Below, piece by piece: positions 52,214-61,905 of a stretch of 64,000 bases of DNA (the first letter of the stretch is position 1; each line of letters starts with the position of its first letter). Source of the DNA: JALZOC01 sp035758845 (GTDB lineage: Bacteria; Acidobacteriota; Vicinamibacteria; Vicinamibacterales; 2-12-FULL-66-21); assembly GCA_035758845.1 (NCBI GenBank), contig DASTVZ010000051.1:18464-82463 (forward strand), read 5' to 3'. A program made the translations under genes and the position numbers. The notes under the pieces were generated by a model. It was not told where the DNA came from. It made no database searches and worked only from the letters and a program-made list of their open reading frames with translations.

Positions 52214-54490
52214 ATGCATCGCCTCATACTAATTTCGCTCACGTTCTCGATCGGCCTTGCGCTTCCCGCGATCGGCCGGGCACAGAGCCCGTCTGAAACA
52301 CCCACGGCGACTGCGCCCGCGGGAGATCAAACGAAGCCGACCACGCCATCAACCGGTCAGGGAAAACCGGTTACCGCACCGGCCACCGCGACGCCCCAGA
52401 CCCCGGCTGCCGCGACGGTTGAAGCGCCACGCAGCCTCTTCGATCAAACGTGGCGTCAATTTCAATTTGGCGCCCGGCTGACCAGCATCGACGGTGACCC
52501 GGCGCGATTTCAGCGCTACCAGGACGTTCGCGACGGTGTGTTGTTCACCGATGCCAGATACGCGAACGAGGCGCCGGAGGGCGATTGGCAGTTCCGTGCT
52601 GCCGCCGACAACGTCGGCTACCGCGACCAGCGGTATTTCGCGGATTACGAGCGGACGGGTCGCTTCAGAGTCGCCGGGCAGTGGGACGAGATCCCGCAGT
52701 TCTATAGTGTCGACACGGCAACGCCTTACACGCATACCGGCGATAATCTCGTGCTCGATGATGCGACGCAGCAAGCCGCGCAGAGTGCTGGCAACCTCAA
52801 TCCCTGGCTCTCGAAGTCTCCGCAATTCGATCTGCGCGAACGGCGCGACATCGGCACGGTGAGCTTCCTTGCCACACCGAACCCGCAACTGGATGTGAAA
52901 GCGGCCTACACGATGAACCGCCACGTTGGGGAATTGCCGTGGGGTGCCAGCTTCGGATTCAGCAATGATGTCGAGGTGCCGTTGCCATACGACTCGCGAA
53001 CAAACGACTTCACGATCGGCGCCCAGTGGAACAACACGCGCAATATGTTGAGCGTCGCCTACAACGGATCGTGGTTCGACAACCTCGATACTCCGCTGAT
53101 CTGGGATAGCCCCAGGCAACTGAACGACACGACCAGCGCACCCGGCCGCGGGCGAACGGCCCTCTGGCCGTCGAACTCTGCTCAGACGGTGAGCGTTGGC
53201 GGCTTCACGAAGTTGGCCCATCGCACCCAGCTGACAGGGTTCATCTCCTTCGGATCGTGGAGGAACAACGAGACGCTGCAGCCGTTCACGATCAATCCAA
53301 CGCTGCCTCAGTTGCCCATGCCGAGAACCACGACCGACGGTGAGGCCGGTGTGGTGTCCACGAATTTGAATCTCGTCTCGCGTCCACAGATGGACTGGCG
53401 GTTCAGCGCCCGGTTCCGGAATTACAATTACTCGAACGAGACGCCGCACTTTTCGATCACCCAGTTCATTAACTACGACACCTCGGTGGCCACGTCCTTG
53501 ACCGGCGGACCAGAACTCTACGCGCACAGCCGAACGAACTTCGACGCCGACGCGACGTGGACCGGACTGCAGCCGGTCGCGCTCACCGTCGGATACAGCC
53601 GCAACAACACCGGGCATGATTTCCGTATCTTCGAGAACACCGGCGAGAACGTGTTCCGCTTGACCGCTGACGCTGTCGGATCGCAGTTTGTGTCCTTCCG
53701 TGCGCAGTACGAGTACGGCGATAAGACGGGATCCGACCTCGACGAAGAGTTGCTCGTGCAGATACACGAACAGCCGGCCATGCGGCACTACGACATTGCC
53801 GACAGAAGCAGAAATAGATTCACGGGACTCGTCGACGTCAGCCCCAACGAGTTGGTGACGTTCAGCGCGTCGGCAGGTTTCGGAAAAGACAGTTTCGACG
53901 ACAGCTATTTCGGTCTGCAGGAGACGACGTTTCAGACGTTCTCACTGGGAGCGGATTTTCGTCAACCGGACGGCTGGGGAGTTGGTGCGAGCTATAACTA
54001 CGAACACTACGCGGGCGACCAGCGATCGAGAACCGCGAGCCCAGGGCAGACGCCACCGCAGGAAACCGATCCAAGACGGGACTGGATGGTGGACTCGAAG
54101 GAACGCGTCAACTACTTCTCGATTTACGCGAGTCCGCCAAAGATCGGTCCCAACACTGAAGCGCGGTTCTCGTACGACTACAGCAACGCGCTGGGCAGCT
54201 ACTTCTACACGACCGATCCAGGCTGGACCTCGGTTGGGCTGGTTGCCCCCGACCAGCTTCCTGACGTCTTCAACAAGCTGCAGCAGCTGCATGTGGATGT
54301 GAGGCATCGACTGAACACCAAACTGGTGGCGACGTTTTCATACCTCTACGAGCCCTTCCGCGTCTACGACTTTGCCTTCGATCAGACTGTCGTCAACAGC
54401 ATCGTCCAGCCCAGTTCGCTGGTGATGGGCTATATCTATCGGCCCTACACCGCCAACTCATTCAACTTCGGGATCCGATATTTGTGGTAA
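52214..54490 (+). CDS. MtrB/PioB-type decaheme-associated outer-membrane beta-barrel
   Basis: 758 residues: signal peptide (LTFSIGLALPAIGRAQ), a Thr/Pro/Ala-rich stretch to about residue 75, then repeated amphipathic strands with alternating aromatic residues (FQFGARLTSIDGDPARFQRY, VSVGGFTKLAHRTQLTGFIS) and a closing NSFNFGIRYLW that ends on an aromatic residue, the outer-membrane sorting signal. Family members encase MtrA and are needed for its electron transfer over the membrane. Shewanella MtrB has an N-terminal CxxC, but this protein has no cysteine at all. It is coupled in place with the decaheme gene and the monoheme cytochrome. Confidence 0.88.
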   Translation: MHRLILISLTFSIGLALPAIGRAQSPSETPTATAPAGDQTKPTTPSTGQGKPVTAPATATPQTPAAATVEAPRSLFDQTWRQFQFGARLTSIDGDPARFQRYQDVRDGVLFTDARYANEAPEGDWQFRAAADNVGYRDQRYFADYERTGRFRVAGQWDEIPQFYSVDTATPYTHTGDNLVLDDATQQAAQSAGNLNPWLSKSPQFDLRERRDIGTVSFLATPNPQLDVKAAYTMNRHVGELPWGASFGFSNDVEVPLPYDSRTNDFTIGAQWNNTRNMLSVAYNGSWFDNLDTPLIWDSPRQLNDTTSAPGRGRTALWPSNSAQTVSVGGFTKLAHRTQLTGFISFGSWRNNETLQPFTINPTLPQLPMPRTTTDGEAGVVSTNLNLVSRPQMDWRFSARFRNYNYSNETPHFSITQFINYDTSVATSLTGGPELYAHSRTNFDADATWTGLQPVALTVGYSRNNTGHDFRIFENTGENVFRLTADAVGSQFVSFRAQYEYGDKTGSDLDEELLVQIHEQPAMRHYDIADRSRNRFTGLVDVSPNELVTFSASAGFGKDSFDDSYFGLQETTFQTFSLGADFRQPDGWGVGASYNYEHYAGDQRSRTASPGQTPPQETDPRRDWMVDSKERVNYFSIYASPPKIGPNTEARFSYDYSNALGSYFYTTDPGWTSVGLVAPDQLPDVFNKLQQLHVDVRHRLNTKLVATFSYLYEPFRVYDFAFDQTVVNSIVQPSSLVMGYIYRPYTANSFNFGIRYLW

Positions 54491-54521
54491 TGAATAGGGC
54501 TTGTAGCTTCCTGGAGGTTTG

Positions 54522-54887
54522 ATGGCGACAACGTTGAAGACACGAAGGATCCTGCAATTTGCCCTGGTCACCGCAGGCGTGACGCTCGCAGGAGCGGTTT
54601 CTGCCTCTGCGCAGGACGCTGCGCTTGTAAAGAAAGGCGAACAGGTCTATGCCGCCCAAAAGTGCCAGACTTGCCATTCCATTGCCGGCAAGGGCAAGAA
54701 GACGAATCCGCTCGACGGCGTCGGCGGGAAATTGAGCGCCGACGAGATCAAACAGTGGATTCTCGACCCGAAAGGCATGACGGCAAAGGCGAAATCAACC
54801 AAGAAGCCGCCGATGGCGGCGAAGTACAACAAATTGCCAGCTGAGGAGATCGACGCCCTCGTGGCGTACATGCAAAGTCTGAAATAA
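54522..54887 (+). CDS. Periplasmic monoheme cytochrome c
   Basis: 121 residues from ATG 54522, with GGAGG upstream. A signal peptide (ALVTAGVTLAGAVSASAQ) leads to a class I fold with heme site KCQTCHSIAG, axial Met in KKPPMAAKYNKL and last helix EIDALVAYMQSLK. It is a small soluble carrier and, by position, would shuttle electrons in the periplasm between the NapC-like and decaheme cytochromes, or to a terminal enzyme. Confidence 0.93.
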   Translation: MATTLKTRRILQFALVTAGVTLAGAVSASAQDAALVKKGEQVYAAQKCQTCHSIAGKGKKTNPLDGVGGKLSADEIKQWILDPKGMTAKAKSTKKPPMAAKYNKLPAEEIDALVAYMQSLK

Positions 54888-54897
54888 CGGGTCCGCA

Positions 54898-56259
54898 GTG
54901 AAACGGTACGAAGCACTGGCCCGCCATCCGCTCGCGATTGCGGGCGCGCTGATCACGACCGCCTCGGCGGTCGTGTTCATCGCACTGCTGATTGCCGAGT
55001 TCGCCGGACTGTTCGCCAATCCCTACGCCGGCCTCGTCGTCTTTATCGCGCTGCCCGCTGTTTTCCTGATCGGCTTGCTGATGATTCCGGCCGGAATGTG
55101 GCTGGAACAGCGTCGGTTGCTGCGCGATCCCACTACACCGACCGATTGGCCCGTCATTGACCTCAACACCCGGCGGGTGCGCCGAACGGTGCTGCTGTTC
55201 ACCGCACTCACGGCGGTGAACGTCGTCATCCTCCTCGTGGCCGGCTACGGGAGCCTCCACTGGATGGACTCGCCGCAGTTCTGCGGACAAGTGTGTCACG
55301 AGCCCATGCATCCGCAATTTACCGCGTGGCGTGACGGCCCGCACAGCCGCATCGCGTGCGCCAGTTGCCATATCGCCGAAGGCGCGCAGGGATTCGTCAA
55401 CGCGAAGCTCGCGGGCACGCGGCAACTGGTGCATGTCATCACGGGTAACGTTCCGAAGCCGATCCCGCCTGGCGCCCACCTGCCTCCTGGGGCGCTGGTG
55501 GAGTCCTGTCAGAGCTGCCATCGACCATCGCGCACAGGTGCAGATCGCGTTCGCGTGATTCGTGAGTATGCAGACGACGAAAGCAACACCGAGACGGTAA
55601 CTGTGCTGCAGATGTTCATGGGTGGTCCGACGTCGGCAGGCCACTCGATTCACTGGCACGCCGATCCCGCAAACAAGATCGAGTACGTCGCCACGGGTAG
55701 TGATCGCCAGACGATCATCTACATCAAGGCAACAGACGCCAAAGGCGAGGTCAAGGAATATCGCGCGGCGGACGTCACCGATCAAGCGATCAGCAGCGGC
55801 ATCCGCCGGACGATGGACTGCGCCGACTGTCACAACACGGTCGGGCATCCGATCTCGCCGACGGCTGAACGAATGGTTGACCGTGCCATCGCCGCCGGTG
55901 AATTGAGTCAAAAGCTTCCGTTTGCACGCCGCGAAGGCGTTCGGCTCGTCAGCGCTTCGTATTCGAGTCAGGACGAGGCGGCGAACGCCATCGATCGTGG
56001 CATTCGCGACTTCTATGCGAAGCAGAGCGGCGCCGATGCGCAGGCGGTCAGCCGAGCCTCTGCCGCACTGCAGGACGTGTATCGCCGAAATGTGTTTCCC
56101 GCCATGAAGGTGACGTGGGGGTCCTATCCCGAGAACAGGGTCCACATTGCCTCACCCGGCTGCGTACGTTGCCACGACGACGAGCACAAAGCCAAGGACG
56201 GTTCCGCGATCAACGGCGACTGCGAGTATTGCCACAAAGAAATACAGCAACAGCAGTAA
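54898..56259 (+). CDS. Membrane-anchored multiheme cytochrome, NapC/NrfH-like quinol dehydrogenase
   Basis: 453 residues from GTG 54898. Three membrane helices are seen (GALITTASAVVFIALLIAEF, YAGLVVFIALPAVFLIGLLM, VLLFTALTAVNVVILLVAGY). Then come heme sites: FCGQVCHEPM (CX3CH, with Met), CASCH, CQSCH, CADCH, CVRCH and CEYCH. So there are five CxxCH and one CX3CH site. The region SPQFCGQVCHEPMHPQFTAW and HSRIACASCHIAEGAQGFV is the NapC/NrfH type that takes electrons from quinol. It would link the quinone pool to the periplasmic and outer-membrane cytochromes above. The extra three hemes after residue 260 make it longer than NapC. Confidence 0.85.
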   Translation: MKRYEALARHPLAIAGALITTASAVVFIALLIAEFAGLFANPYAGLVVFIALPAVFLIGLLMIPAGMWLEQRRLLRDPTTPTDWPVIDLNTRRVRRTVLLFTALTAVNVVILLVAGYGSLHWMDSPQFCGQVCHEPMHPQFTAWRDGPHSRIACASCHIAEGAQGFVNAKLAGTRQLVHVITGNVPKPIPPGAHLPPGALVESCQSCHRPSRTGADRVRVIREYADDESNTETVTVLQMFMGGPTSAGHSIHWHADPANKIEYVATGSDRQTIIYIKATDAKGEVKEYRAADVTDQAISSGIRRTMDCADCHNTVGHPISPTAERMVDRAIAAGELSQKLPFARREGVRLVSASYSSQDEAANAIDRGIRDFYAKQSGADAQAVSRASAALQDVYRRNVFPAMKVTWGSYPENRVHIASPGCVRCHDDEHKAKDGSAINGDCEYCHKEIQQQQ

Positions 56260-56296
56260 TTCCGCATCACTACTTAAGCCACCAAATCATCCACTG

Positions 56297-56309
56297 TCAC
56301 GCTGCGATC
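56297..56309 (+). promoter_or_regulatory. Third copy of the TCACGCTGCGATC motif, upstream of formate dehydrogenase
   Basis: The sequence TCACGCTGCGATC is identical to 12336-12348 (minus) and one base from 12278-12290. The downstream purine-rich run GACGGAAAAGGAGAAGG (56321-56337) also resembles 12306-12325. It lies 228 bp before ATG 56537 and after the NapC-like stop. The 277-bp gap holds no gene. Confidence 0.4.
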
Positions 56310-56536
56310 ATGTCTTAGAGACGGAAAAGGAGAAGGCTTCCGGCGGGGGATCTTGCCCACGGCATTTCGTAGATCGGAGGACCGCCGGAGTGGAGATCGT
56401 GGCCACGCTCGCCGGGGAGTTCCCACAAACGCCTCGAACGCCGTCACTTGTCGGAGGCGGCCATGACTGATCACATGGCGCGGAATCTGTATACACCGCT
56501 GCTCCTTCTTCGGCCGATCCAAATCAGGAGAAATCC

Positions 56537-59500
56537 ATGACTGCACCGCGGGACGTACGTGTCAGCCGTAGAGACGTGCTGAAGATGACGGTCGGCGGCG
56601 GGGCGGGACTCGCCGTCGGCGGACTCCTCGACTGGCCAGCGCTCAAGGCCGCGACGCAGAATCTGAAGCTCTCGGACGTCAACGAGTTCACCACCTCCTG
56701 CAACTTCTGTTCGTGCGGCTGCGGCATGATTGCCCAGGTCCGCGACGGCAAGCTGATCGCGATGGAAGGCGATTACGACCACATCGTTAACCGCGGGTCC
56801 TTGTGCGTTAAAGGCATTTCCATGTTCGCGACGCACGCCTCACCGCAGCGGCTCACCAAGCCGCGCTACAGGGCGCCGGGCACCGATCACTGGGTGGAGA
56901 TCTCCTGGGACGACGCGATCGCGCGGGTCGCGAAGAAGATTCGCGAGACACGCGACGAGACATGGATCGCCACCGAGAAGGTGGATGCGCCTGACCTGTC
57001 CGTCGCTTCGGGGGATCGACTCCAGAATGCCCCACGGTTCATTTCTCACGAAGGCGGCAAGAGAGATGTGCCGGTCAATCGCACCGACGCGATCGGCTTC
57101 ATGGGCGGCGCCCAGAACACGAACGAGGAGTGTTACCTCTTTCAAAAGGCGGCCCGGCTGCTGGGCATGGCCTACGTCGAACATCAGGCCCGGCTTTGAC
57201 ATAGCCCCACCGTCCCCGGTCTGGGGGCCTCATTCGGGCGTGGAGCGATGACCAACCACTGGGTCGACCTCCAGAACTGCAAGACGATCCTTGTCGAAGG
57301 CAGCAACGTCGCCGAAAACCACCCGATGGCCTTTAAGTGGATCCGGAAGGCCCAGGAGAACGGCGCCAAGCTGATTCATGTCGATCCGCGATTCACGCGG
57401 ACGTCGGCGGGAGCCGACATCTACGCGCGCCTCCGTCCCGGCACCGACGCGGCGTTTCAGAACACGATGATCAACCACATCATCGTCAACAAGCTCTATG
57501 ACGAGGCCTACGTCGTCACGCACACGAACGCGCTCTACCTGAGTGACGAAGCATTCGACTTCAAGGACGGCGTTTTCAGTGGCTACGACGAGACCACCCA
57601 CACCTACGACACCAAGACCTGGGGATATCAGCTCGACGCGAAGGGATACGCGCGGATTGCCAGGAGCCTCGACGATCCACACTGCGTGTTCTCGCGGCTG
57701 AAGACCTTTGTCTCGCGCTACACGCTGGAAATGGGCGAACGGATCACCGGCGTCCCGGCCGATCAGATCAAGTTGGTCGCGGAGACGATGGCGGCGAACC
57801 GGCCGGGCTCGATCCTCTACGCGCTCGGGATGACCCAGCACACGACCGCCGTGCAGGGGATCCGATCGTTCACCATCCTGCAGCTCCTGCTCGGCAACAT
57901 CGGCAAGCCCGGCGGCGGCGTCAACGCATTGCGCGGCGAGCCGAATGTGCAGGGCGCGTGCGACATGGCAGTGCTCTACAACTACTACCCCGGCTACCTC
58001 AACTCACCGACCAATGCGGAACCGACCATCTACCACTATGTGCGCAAGAACGGGATTGCCGACAGCCGCTACCTGGTGAACACGCTGAAGGCATTTTTCG
58101 GCGACGCCGCCACCTTCGAGAACGACTACCGCTACGAGTGGCTGCCCAAGCGCGACGCCGCCAAAGACTACGGCACGCTGCCGATGTTCGAGGACGCGCT
58201 CGCCGGGAAGCTAAAGGTGCTGTGGATCGTCGGCCAGAATCCCGGTGTGACGCTGCCGAATCTCAAGCTGACATTCGATGCGATGGCGAAGCTCGAGACG
58301 CTGGTGGTCCAGGAGATCTGGGAAACCGAGACGGCGGCGTTTTGGAAGCGGCCCGGGGTGGACCCGAAGACCATCAGCACCGAAGTCATCCTCCTGCCTG
58401 CGGCGTTCTTCATGGAAAAGAACGGCACGATCAGTAATTCGGGGGGCATGGTCCAGTGGCGGCACGCAGCCGTGAAGCCGCCGGGCGAGGCCAGGCCCGA
58501 CGGCGAGATCGTGGACCTGGTCTTCCGTAAGGTGCGCGATCTGGTCAAAGACTCGACGAAGCCGCACGACGAGATCATCAAGCAGGCATTCTGGACCTAC
58601 ACGACGGCCGAAGACGTCCTGCGCGAGATCAACGGCTACGCGCTGCGCGACAACCCGGAGACCGGCCTCAAGAAGGGCGACCTCATTCGCAAGGTCAGCG
58701 ATCTTCGCAGCGACGGATCGACATCATCGGGCGTGTGGATATACGCGGGCGTGTTCGCCGGCGGCGAGAACTTGTCGAAGCGCCGCGACTCGAAAACGGA
58801 TCCGGGGGGCCTCGGCCTTTATCCCGGTTTCGGGTGGACCTGGCCGAACAACATGCGCATCCTCTATAACCGCGCGTCGTGCGACCACGACGGTAAACCG
58901 TATCCGGACGCGAAACCGATTGTCTGGTGGGACGAGCAGGCGAAGCGCTGGACCGGGCACGACGTGCCGGATGTTCCCGTAGCGACCGACGGACCGGCGA
59001 CGCCGAACGGGCAGCGGGCGTTCCACCTCAGTGCCGAGGGCGTCGGGCGCCTCTTCGCGGCCGTCTATAAGGACCCCGATCCCAGGTACACCGACTATTG
59101 GCGCGACGTTGCCTACGTGCCGAAGGACGGGCCGCTTCCCGAGATGTATGAGCCGGTCGAGAGCCCGGTAGACAACGTTCTGCATCCGCGTGTGAAGACC
59201 AATCCGACGCTCAAGTATCCGCGCGTCGCGTCGCATCAACCCATCGGCACGGCCGACAAGTTCCCCTACGTGCTGATGACGTCCACGGTCGCGGAACACT
59301 GGTGTGCGGGTTCGACGACGCGCAACGTCCCGTGGCTCAACGAGCTCGTTCCCGAGCCGATGCTGGAGCTGCCCGCCACGCTCGCCACGAAACTCGGGAT
59401 CGAATCGGGCGACTGGGTGAAAGTGTCGTCGGCACGCGGCGAGCTCGAGGTCAAAGCGCTCGTCACGCCGCGCATGAAAGCCCTGAACATTGGAGGCCGC

Positions 59501-59695
59501 GAAGTCACCGTGGTGTGGATGCCGTACAACTGGGGGTTCCAGGGGTTGTCGACCGGCGCGAGCGTCAATCATCTCACCATCGATGCGGCGGACCCTGGAG
59601 CTGGAACCCAGGAAACCAAGGCGTGCCTCGTCAACGTCGTCAAGGCCGGACGGCCGGCCTCGCGGAGATCCACATCACCGAGGGGACGCACATGA
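56537..59695 (+). CDS. Formate dehydrogenase alpha subunit, selenocysteine-containing, Tat-exported
   Basis: A 1052-residue protein if TGA 57197-57199 is read as selenocysteine (residue 221). The context EHQARL-U-HSPTVPGLGASFGRG and AMTNHWVDLQN equals the FdnG/FdoG active site (QARVUHxPTV). The frame is open on both sides, and the hairpin at 57212-57228 follows. The N-terminus has a Tat motif SRRDVLK; [4Fe-4S] cysteines are Cys55, 58, 62 and 90. The enzyme oxidises formate with a Mo/W-bis-MGD cofactor in the periplasm. The stop overlaps the next gene. Sec incorporation needs SelA/B/C/D from elsewhere. Confidence 0.92.
57197..57228 (+). promoter_or_regulatory. Bacterial SECIS element after UGA codon
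   Basis: UGA at 57197-57199 is followed by GTCCCC (57212-57217), loop GGTCT (57218-57222) and GGGGGC (57223-57228), a six-pair stem including one U-G pair. The distance from UGA to the loop is 18 bases, and the loop sequence GGUCU is that of E. coli fdhF. SelB binds this hairpin to bring Sec-tRNA. Confidence 0.85.
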
Positions 59696-61905
59696 TCGAG
59701 CCTGCGGCCACGGGTCCAATCCGGACCACGCTGATCGACATCGCCAATTGCATCGGCTGCCGCGCGTGTCAGGTGGCCTGTAAGCAGTGGAACGAAAAAG
59801 ACGGCGAGCAGACCTCTCTCGAATCGGATCTGGGCTTCCAGAATCCGGCGACGCTCAGTGCGAAGACCTACACGCTGATCGCGTTCCACGAGATGGAGAA
59901 CGCCGCGTCGCCGGGCGGCGTGGAGTCGGCGTTCGTGATGCAGCGGTGTCTCCACTGTCTGGAGCCGGGCTGCGTGTCCGCGTGCCCGACCACCGCACTG
60001 CACCGGCAGGCCGACGGTCCGGTCTCGTACGACGTGGACAAGTGCATCGGCTGCCGCTATTGCCAGCTGGCGTGTCCGTGGGATGTGCCGACCTCGGAAT
60101 GGAACTCGCACGCGCCAAAGATCTCGAAGTGCACGCACTGCGCTGACCGCATCGAACAGCCGGTGCCGATCGCGTTCAACGGCCAGGCGCTCTCAGCCGA
60201 CGAAAACAAGCGATTCAGCGGAACGATCGCGACTCCCGCCTGCGTGAAGGCCTGCCCGGCCGATGCGCTGCTCTACGGAACACGCGAGGAGATGCTTGCC
60301 GTCGCGCACAAGCGCATCGCCGCGAGGCCCGACAAGTACGTCAATCACGTATACGGCGAGAAGGAGCTGGGCGGAACGAGCGTGCTGTACATCTCGAGGG
60401 TGCCGTTCGAAAAACTCGGCTTCCCGACCTACGGCGAAAAGCCATTTCCGGCGTTCACCAAGACGGCGCTCGGCGCGGTTCCTCCGGCCGTGATCGGCGT
60501 CGGCGCCTTGCTCGGCGCCTCTTACGCGTTCTTCCGGAAACGCGTGCAGAAAGTCGCGGACGAGGCGGCGGCATCAAGACATTCCCATGATCACGGCCAT
60601 GCTAAACATGTCGAATTCGAGCCGTTGAAGGCCGCGATCAGCACGCCTTTCAACTGGCTCCTCCTGGCGCTGATGGCGTTTGGCGCCGTGACCTTCCTCG
60701 CGCGCTTCGCGCTCGGCCTCGGCGGCAGCACGAACCTTTCCGATACCTATCCGTGGGGTTTGTGGATCCTGTTCGACCTGGTGTGGATCGCGGTTGCCGC
60801 AGGCGCGTTCGCGATGGCCGGCGTAATCTACGTCTTGCAGCGGAAGGATCTCTACGGGCTCGGCCGCACGGCCGTCCTGATGGGCCTCCTGAGCTACTCC
60901 TTCGTGACGGTCACTCTGATCGCCGACCTCGGCCTGCCGTGGCACGCCTACCAGCTCGCGCTGCAGGCGCCGGAACACTCGGCGATGTTCGAGGTGTCAT
61001 GGTGCGTTGGTCTTTACGTCACGATCCTCCTGCTCGAATTCCTGCCGGTGCCGTTCGCGCACTTTGGCTACACGCGCGCGGCTGATGCGCTGCGGCGTTG
61101 GAACGGCGCCTATGTGGCGGCTGCTGTCACGTTGTTCGTCTACCTGCTGTCGCGGAACCCGCTCTACGCTCTCGCGACGGCCGTGGTGTTCGGCACGCTC
61201 GCGTGGGTATTCCGCGCCCGTGACGAGCACGCCGAGCCCATCATGCTGGCCATCGCCGCGGTCACGTTGTCGACGATGCACCAGAGCTCGCTTGGATCGC
61301 TGTACTTGCTGATGCCAAACATGCTGGCTCCGCAGTGGTGGTCGCCGCTGATGCCGGTCTCGTTCTTCCTGTCGTCGATCGCGGCGGGCACCGCGCTGGT
61401 GATTCTGATCGACATGTGGATCGCGAAGGGATGGCGCCGTCCGCTCGAGATCACGCGGCTCGCCTCCGTCGGGCAGATCGCGTTCTGGTCGCTGCTGGTC
61501 TACCTCCTGTTCCGGCTCGGCGACATGGCGGCTCGCGACCAGTTCACCGGCGCCTTCACGGGCACGCCGGGGCTCGCGTTCGCGGCCGAGATCATCCTCG
61601 GCGGCGTGGTGCCGTTGATCCTGCTGGCGAGCAAGTCATTGCGGCAACGTCCTGGCGTGCTCTTCGCCGGCTCGCTGCTCGCGGTGCTCGGCGTCGCCTT
61701 CAACCGCATGAACGTCGTACTCTTCGCCATGACGTTCCGCGGCAGGATGCCCTGGGACGTGGCGGAGAGCTACCTGCCGTCGATCGTCGAATGGGGTGTT
61801 TCGATCGGGCTCATCGCCGCGACGATCTTCCTGTTCGGCCTCGCTGCGCGTTTGATGCCGATCCTCAGTAAGGCGCAACCGAACGAGGTTGCGCTGAGTC
61901 GATGA
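59692..61905 (+). CDS. Formate dehydrogenase FeS subunit fused to NrfD-type membrane subunit
   Basis: 737 residues from ATG 59692 (ATGA overlap with the alpha stop). Residues 1-210 are a four-cluster ferredoxin: CIGCRACQVACKQWN, CLHCLEPGCVSACPTTAL, CIGCRYCQLACPWDVP and CTHCADR with CVKACPADAL. After a His-rich link (HSHDHGHAKH) about nine membrane helices (LLLALMAFGAVTFLARFALG, GLWILFDLVWIAVAAGAFAM, FVTVTLIADLGLPWHAYQLA) match NrfD/PsrC/HybB. The normal beta and gamma subunits are thus one chain. NrfD subunits pass electrons to quinone without heme. It would anchor the alpha subunit on the periplasmic face. Confidence 0.92.
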   Translation: MIEPAATGPIRTTLIDIANCIGCRACQVACKQWNEKDGEQTSLESDLGFQNPATLSAKTYTLIAFHEMENAASPGGVESAFVMQRCLHCLEPGCVSACPTTALHRQADGPVSYDVDKCIGCRYCQLACPWDVPTSEWNSHAPKISKCTHCADRIEQPVPIAFNGQALSADENKRFSGTIATPACVKACPADALLYGTREEMLAVAHKRIAARPDKYVNHVYGEKELGGTSVLYISRVPFEKLGFPTYGEKPFPAFTKTALGAVPPAVIGVGALLGASYAFFRKRVQKVADEAAASRHSHDHGHAKHVEFEPLKAAISTPFNWLLLALMAFGAVTFLARFALGLGGSTNLSDTYPWGLWILFDLVWIAVAAGAFAMAGVIYVLQRKDLYGLGRTAVLMGLLSYSFVTVTLIADLGLPWHAYQLALQAPEHSAMFEVSWCVGLYVTILLLEFLPVPFAHFGYTRAADALRRWNGAYVAAAVTLFVYLLSRNPLYALATAVVFGTLAWVFRARDEHAEPIMLAIAAVTLSTMHQSSLGSLYLLMPNMLAPQWWSPLMPVSFFLSSIAAGTALVILIDMWIAKGWRRPLEITRLASVGQIAFWSLLVYLLFRLGDMAARDQFTGAFTGTPGLAFAAEIILGGVVPLILLASKSLRQRPGVLFAGSLLAVLGVAFNRMNVVLFAMTFRGRMPWDVAESYLPSIVEWGVSIGLIAATIFLFGLAARLMPILSKAQPNEVALSR

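Noticed and set aside
52349..53788. 479-codon minus-strand frame opposite the MtrB-type gene
   Set aside because: No domain sense, and it lies within the plus-strand respiratory operon.
57197..57247. Stop codon splitting the formate dehydrogenase into two genes (or a pseudogene)
   Set aside because: Active-site context, open frame on both sides and a SECIS hairpin at the correct distance favour selenocysteine.
59302..59691. N-terminal extension of the FeS/NrfD gene
   Set aside because: Lies wholly inside the formate dehydrogenase alpha gene in another frame; ATG 59692 overlaps the alpha stop in the usual way.
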